This document shows positions 6,494 through 6,891 of a stretch of DNA of 6,891 nucleotides, piece by piece. The position numbers and the translations under genes are program-made. Source of the stretch: JBOGED01 sp050743625. GTDB lineage: Bacteria > Actinomycetota > Nitriliruptoria > Euzebyales > Egibacteraceae. Within the stretch, counting starts at the first letter, position 1. Every line of letters begins with the position of its first letter. The DNA is taken from positions 1 to 6,891 of the forward strand of contig JBOGED010000103.1 in the NCBI GenBank assembly GCA_050743625.1, read 5' to 3'. Below the pieces are notes generated by a model. That model searched no databases. It was not told where the DNA came from and saw only the letters and a list, made by a program, of their open reading frames with translations.

Positions 6494-6508
6494 GAGCGCC
6501 TAGCGCTC
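6494..6508. repeat. Small inverted repeat over the PEP-gene stop codon
   Basis: gagcgc-cta-gcgctc is a 6-bp dyad with the stop codon complement (cta, 6500-6502) as its loop. It adjoins the larger hairpin and may be part of the same terminator structure, or may be chance in GC-rich DNA. Confidence 0.4.
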
Positions 6509-6891
6509 CTGAGGGGTCAGGTGGACGACGCCGCGGTCGCCGTCGACCGTGATGAGCTGGCCGTGGCGGATGCGCCTGGTCGCGGCGCCGGTGCCCATGA
6601 CCGCGGGAATGCCGTACTCGCGGGCGACGATCGAGCCGTGCGCGAGGATGCCGCCGATGTCGGTCACCAACCCGCGCGCCTGGGCGAACAGCGGCGTCCA
6701 CCCAGGGTCGGTGGAGGGCGCCACGAGGATCTCGCCGGGCTCGACCCGCGCTCCTACGGGGTCGCGCACGACGCGCGCCTCTCCGGTCACGATCCCCGCG
6801 GAGGCCGGGGTGCCGCGCAGCGCGCCGGCGGCCGCCGGTCCTGTGGCCGCCGGCTTGGGCTCGGTGCCGTCGGAGAGCAGCAGCCGTGGCA
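6500..6891 (-). CDS. C-terminal part of a PEP-utilising enzyme (PEP synthase/rifampicin phosphotransferase type), truncated by window edge
   Basis: The frame is open from the right window edge, so the N-terminal and central parts are missing. The last 130 or so residues start PRLLLSDGTEPKP. After an Ala/Pro-rich stretch comes the mobile swivelling domain of PEP-utilising enzymes, beginning LRGTPASAGIVTGEARVVRD. It includes PGEILVAPSTDPGWTPLF, then the phosphohistidine loop GGILAHGSIVAREYGIPAV, whose His carries the phosphoryl group between the ATP and PEP or acceptor sites, and ends VDGDRGVVHLTPQER. A GTG at 6790 is internal, since homology to the family runs upstream of it. The swivelling domain looks intact. 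The HGSIVAREYGIPAV form is typical of PEP synthase-like and rifampicin phosphotransferase proteins rather than classical PPDK (SHAAVVAR). Which of these it is depends on the missing N-terminal domains. It is separated from the xpb operon by the hairpin and probably belongs to another transcript. Confidence 0.9.
   Translation of the reverse strand, partial: PRLLLSDGTEPKPAATGPAAAGALRGTPASAGIVTGEARVVRDPVGARVEPGEILVAPSTDPGWTPLFAQARGLVTDIGGILAHGSIVAREYGIPAVMGTGAATRRIRHGQLITVDGDRGVVHLTPQER

Overview
The window is GC-rich, densely coded DNA with GTG and TTG starts that fits a high-GC actinobacterium. The best taxonomic hint is the XPB helicase plus partner-protein pair, which resembles the actinobacterial arrangement known from Mycobacterium (Rv0861c/Rv0862c). 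I cannot name a genus from the sequence alone.

Layout: (1) 63-1202 (+) is a polytopic membrane acyltransferase of the acyltransferase-3 family. (2) Converging on it with an 8-bp gap, 1211-1987 (-) is an intact class I SAM-dependent methyltransferase. (3) 2043-2570 is a decayed tandem duplicate. It holds a short remnant of the acyltransferase 3' end followed by the C-terminal half of a second methyltransferase, with a 2-nt frameshift and no SAM-binding half. (4) 6389-2614 (-) is a two-gene operon: a 702-aa helicase-associated protein, then an XPB/Rad25-type superfamily 2 helicase, joined by a 4-base ATGA stop/start overlap. (5) 6451-6488 is a perfect 16-bp hairpin, probably a terminator. (6) 6500-6891 (-) is the C-terminal end of a PEP-utilising enzyme (PEP synthase/rifampicin phosphotransferase type) that runs off the right edge.

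The XPB pair probably works together on DNA, as a repair or remodelling helicase with a partner. The partner's C-terminal domain visibly resembles the N-terminal domain of XPB, so the pair appears to share a duplicated domain split between two coupled genes. The acyltransferase and methyltransferase are convergent and need not be related in function, but a shared ancestral segment duplication links them physically. I see no CRISPR array, tRNA, rRNA, insertion sequence or phage gene. I found no clearly new biological system. The items most worth following are the tandem duplication with a decayed copy and the domain sharing and coupling in the XPB operon.
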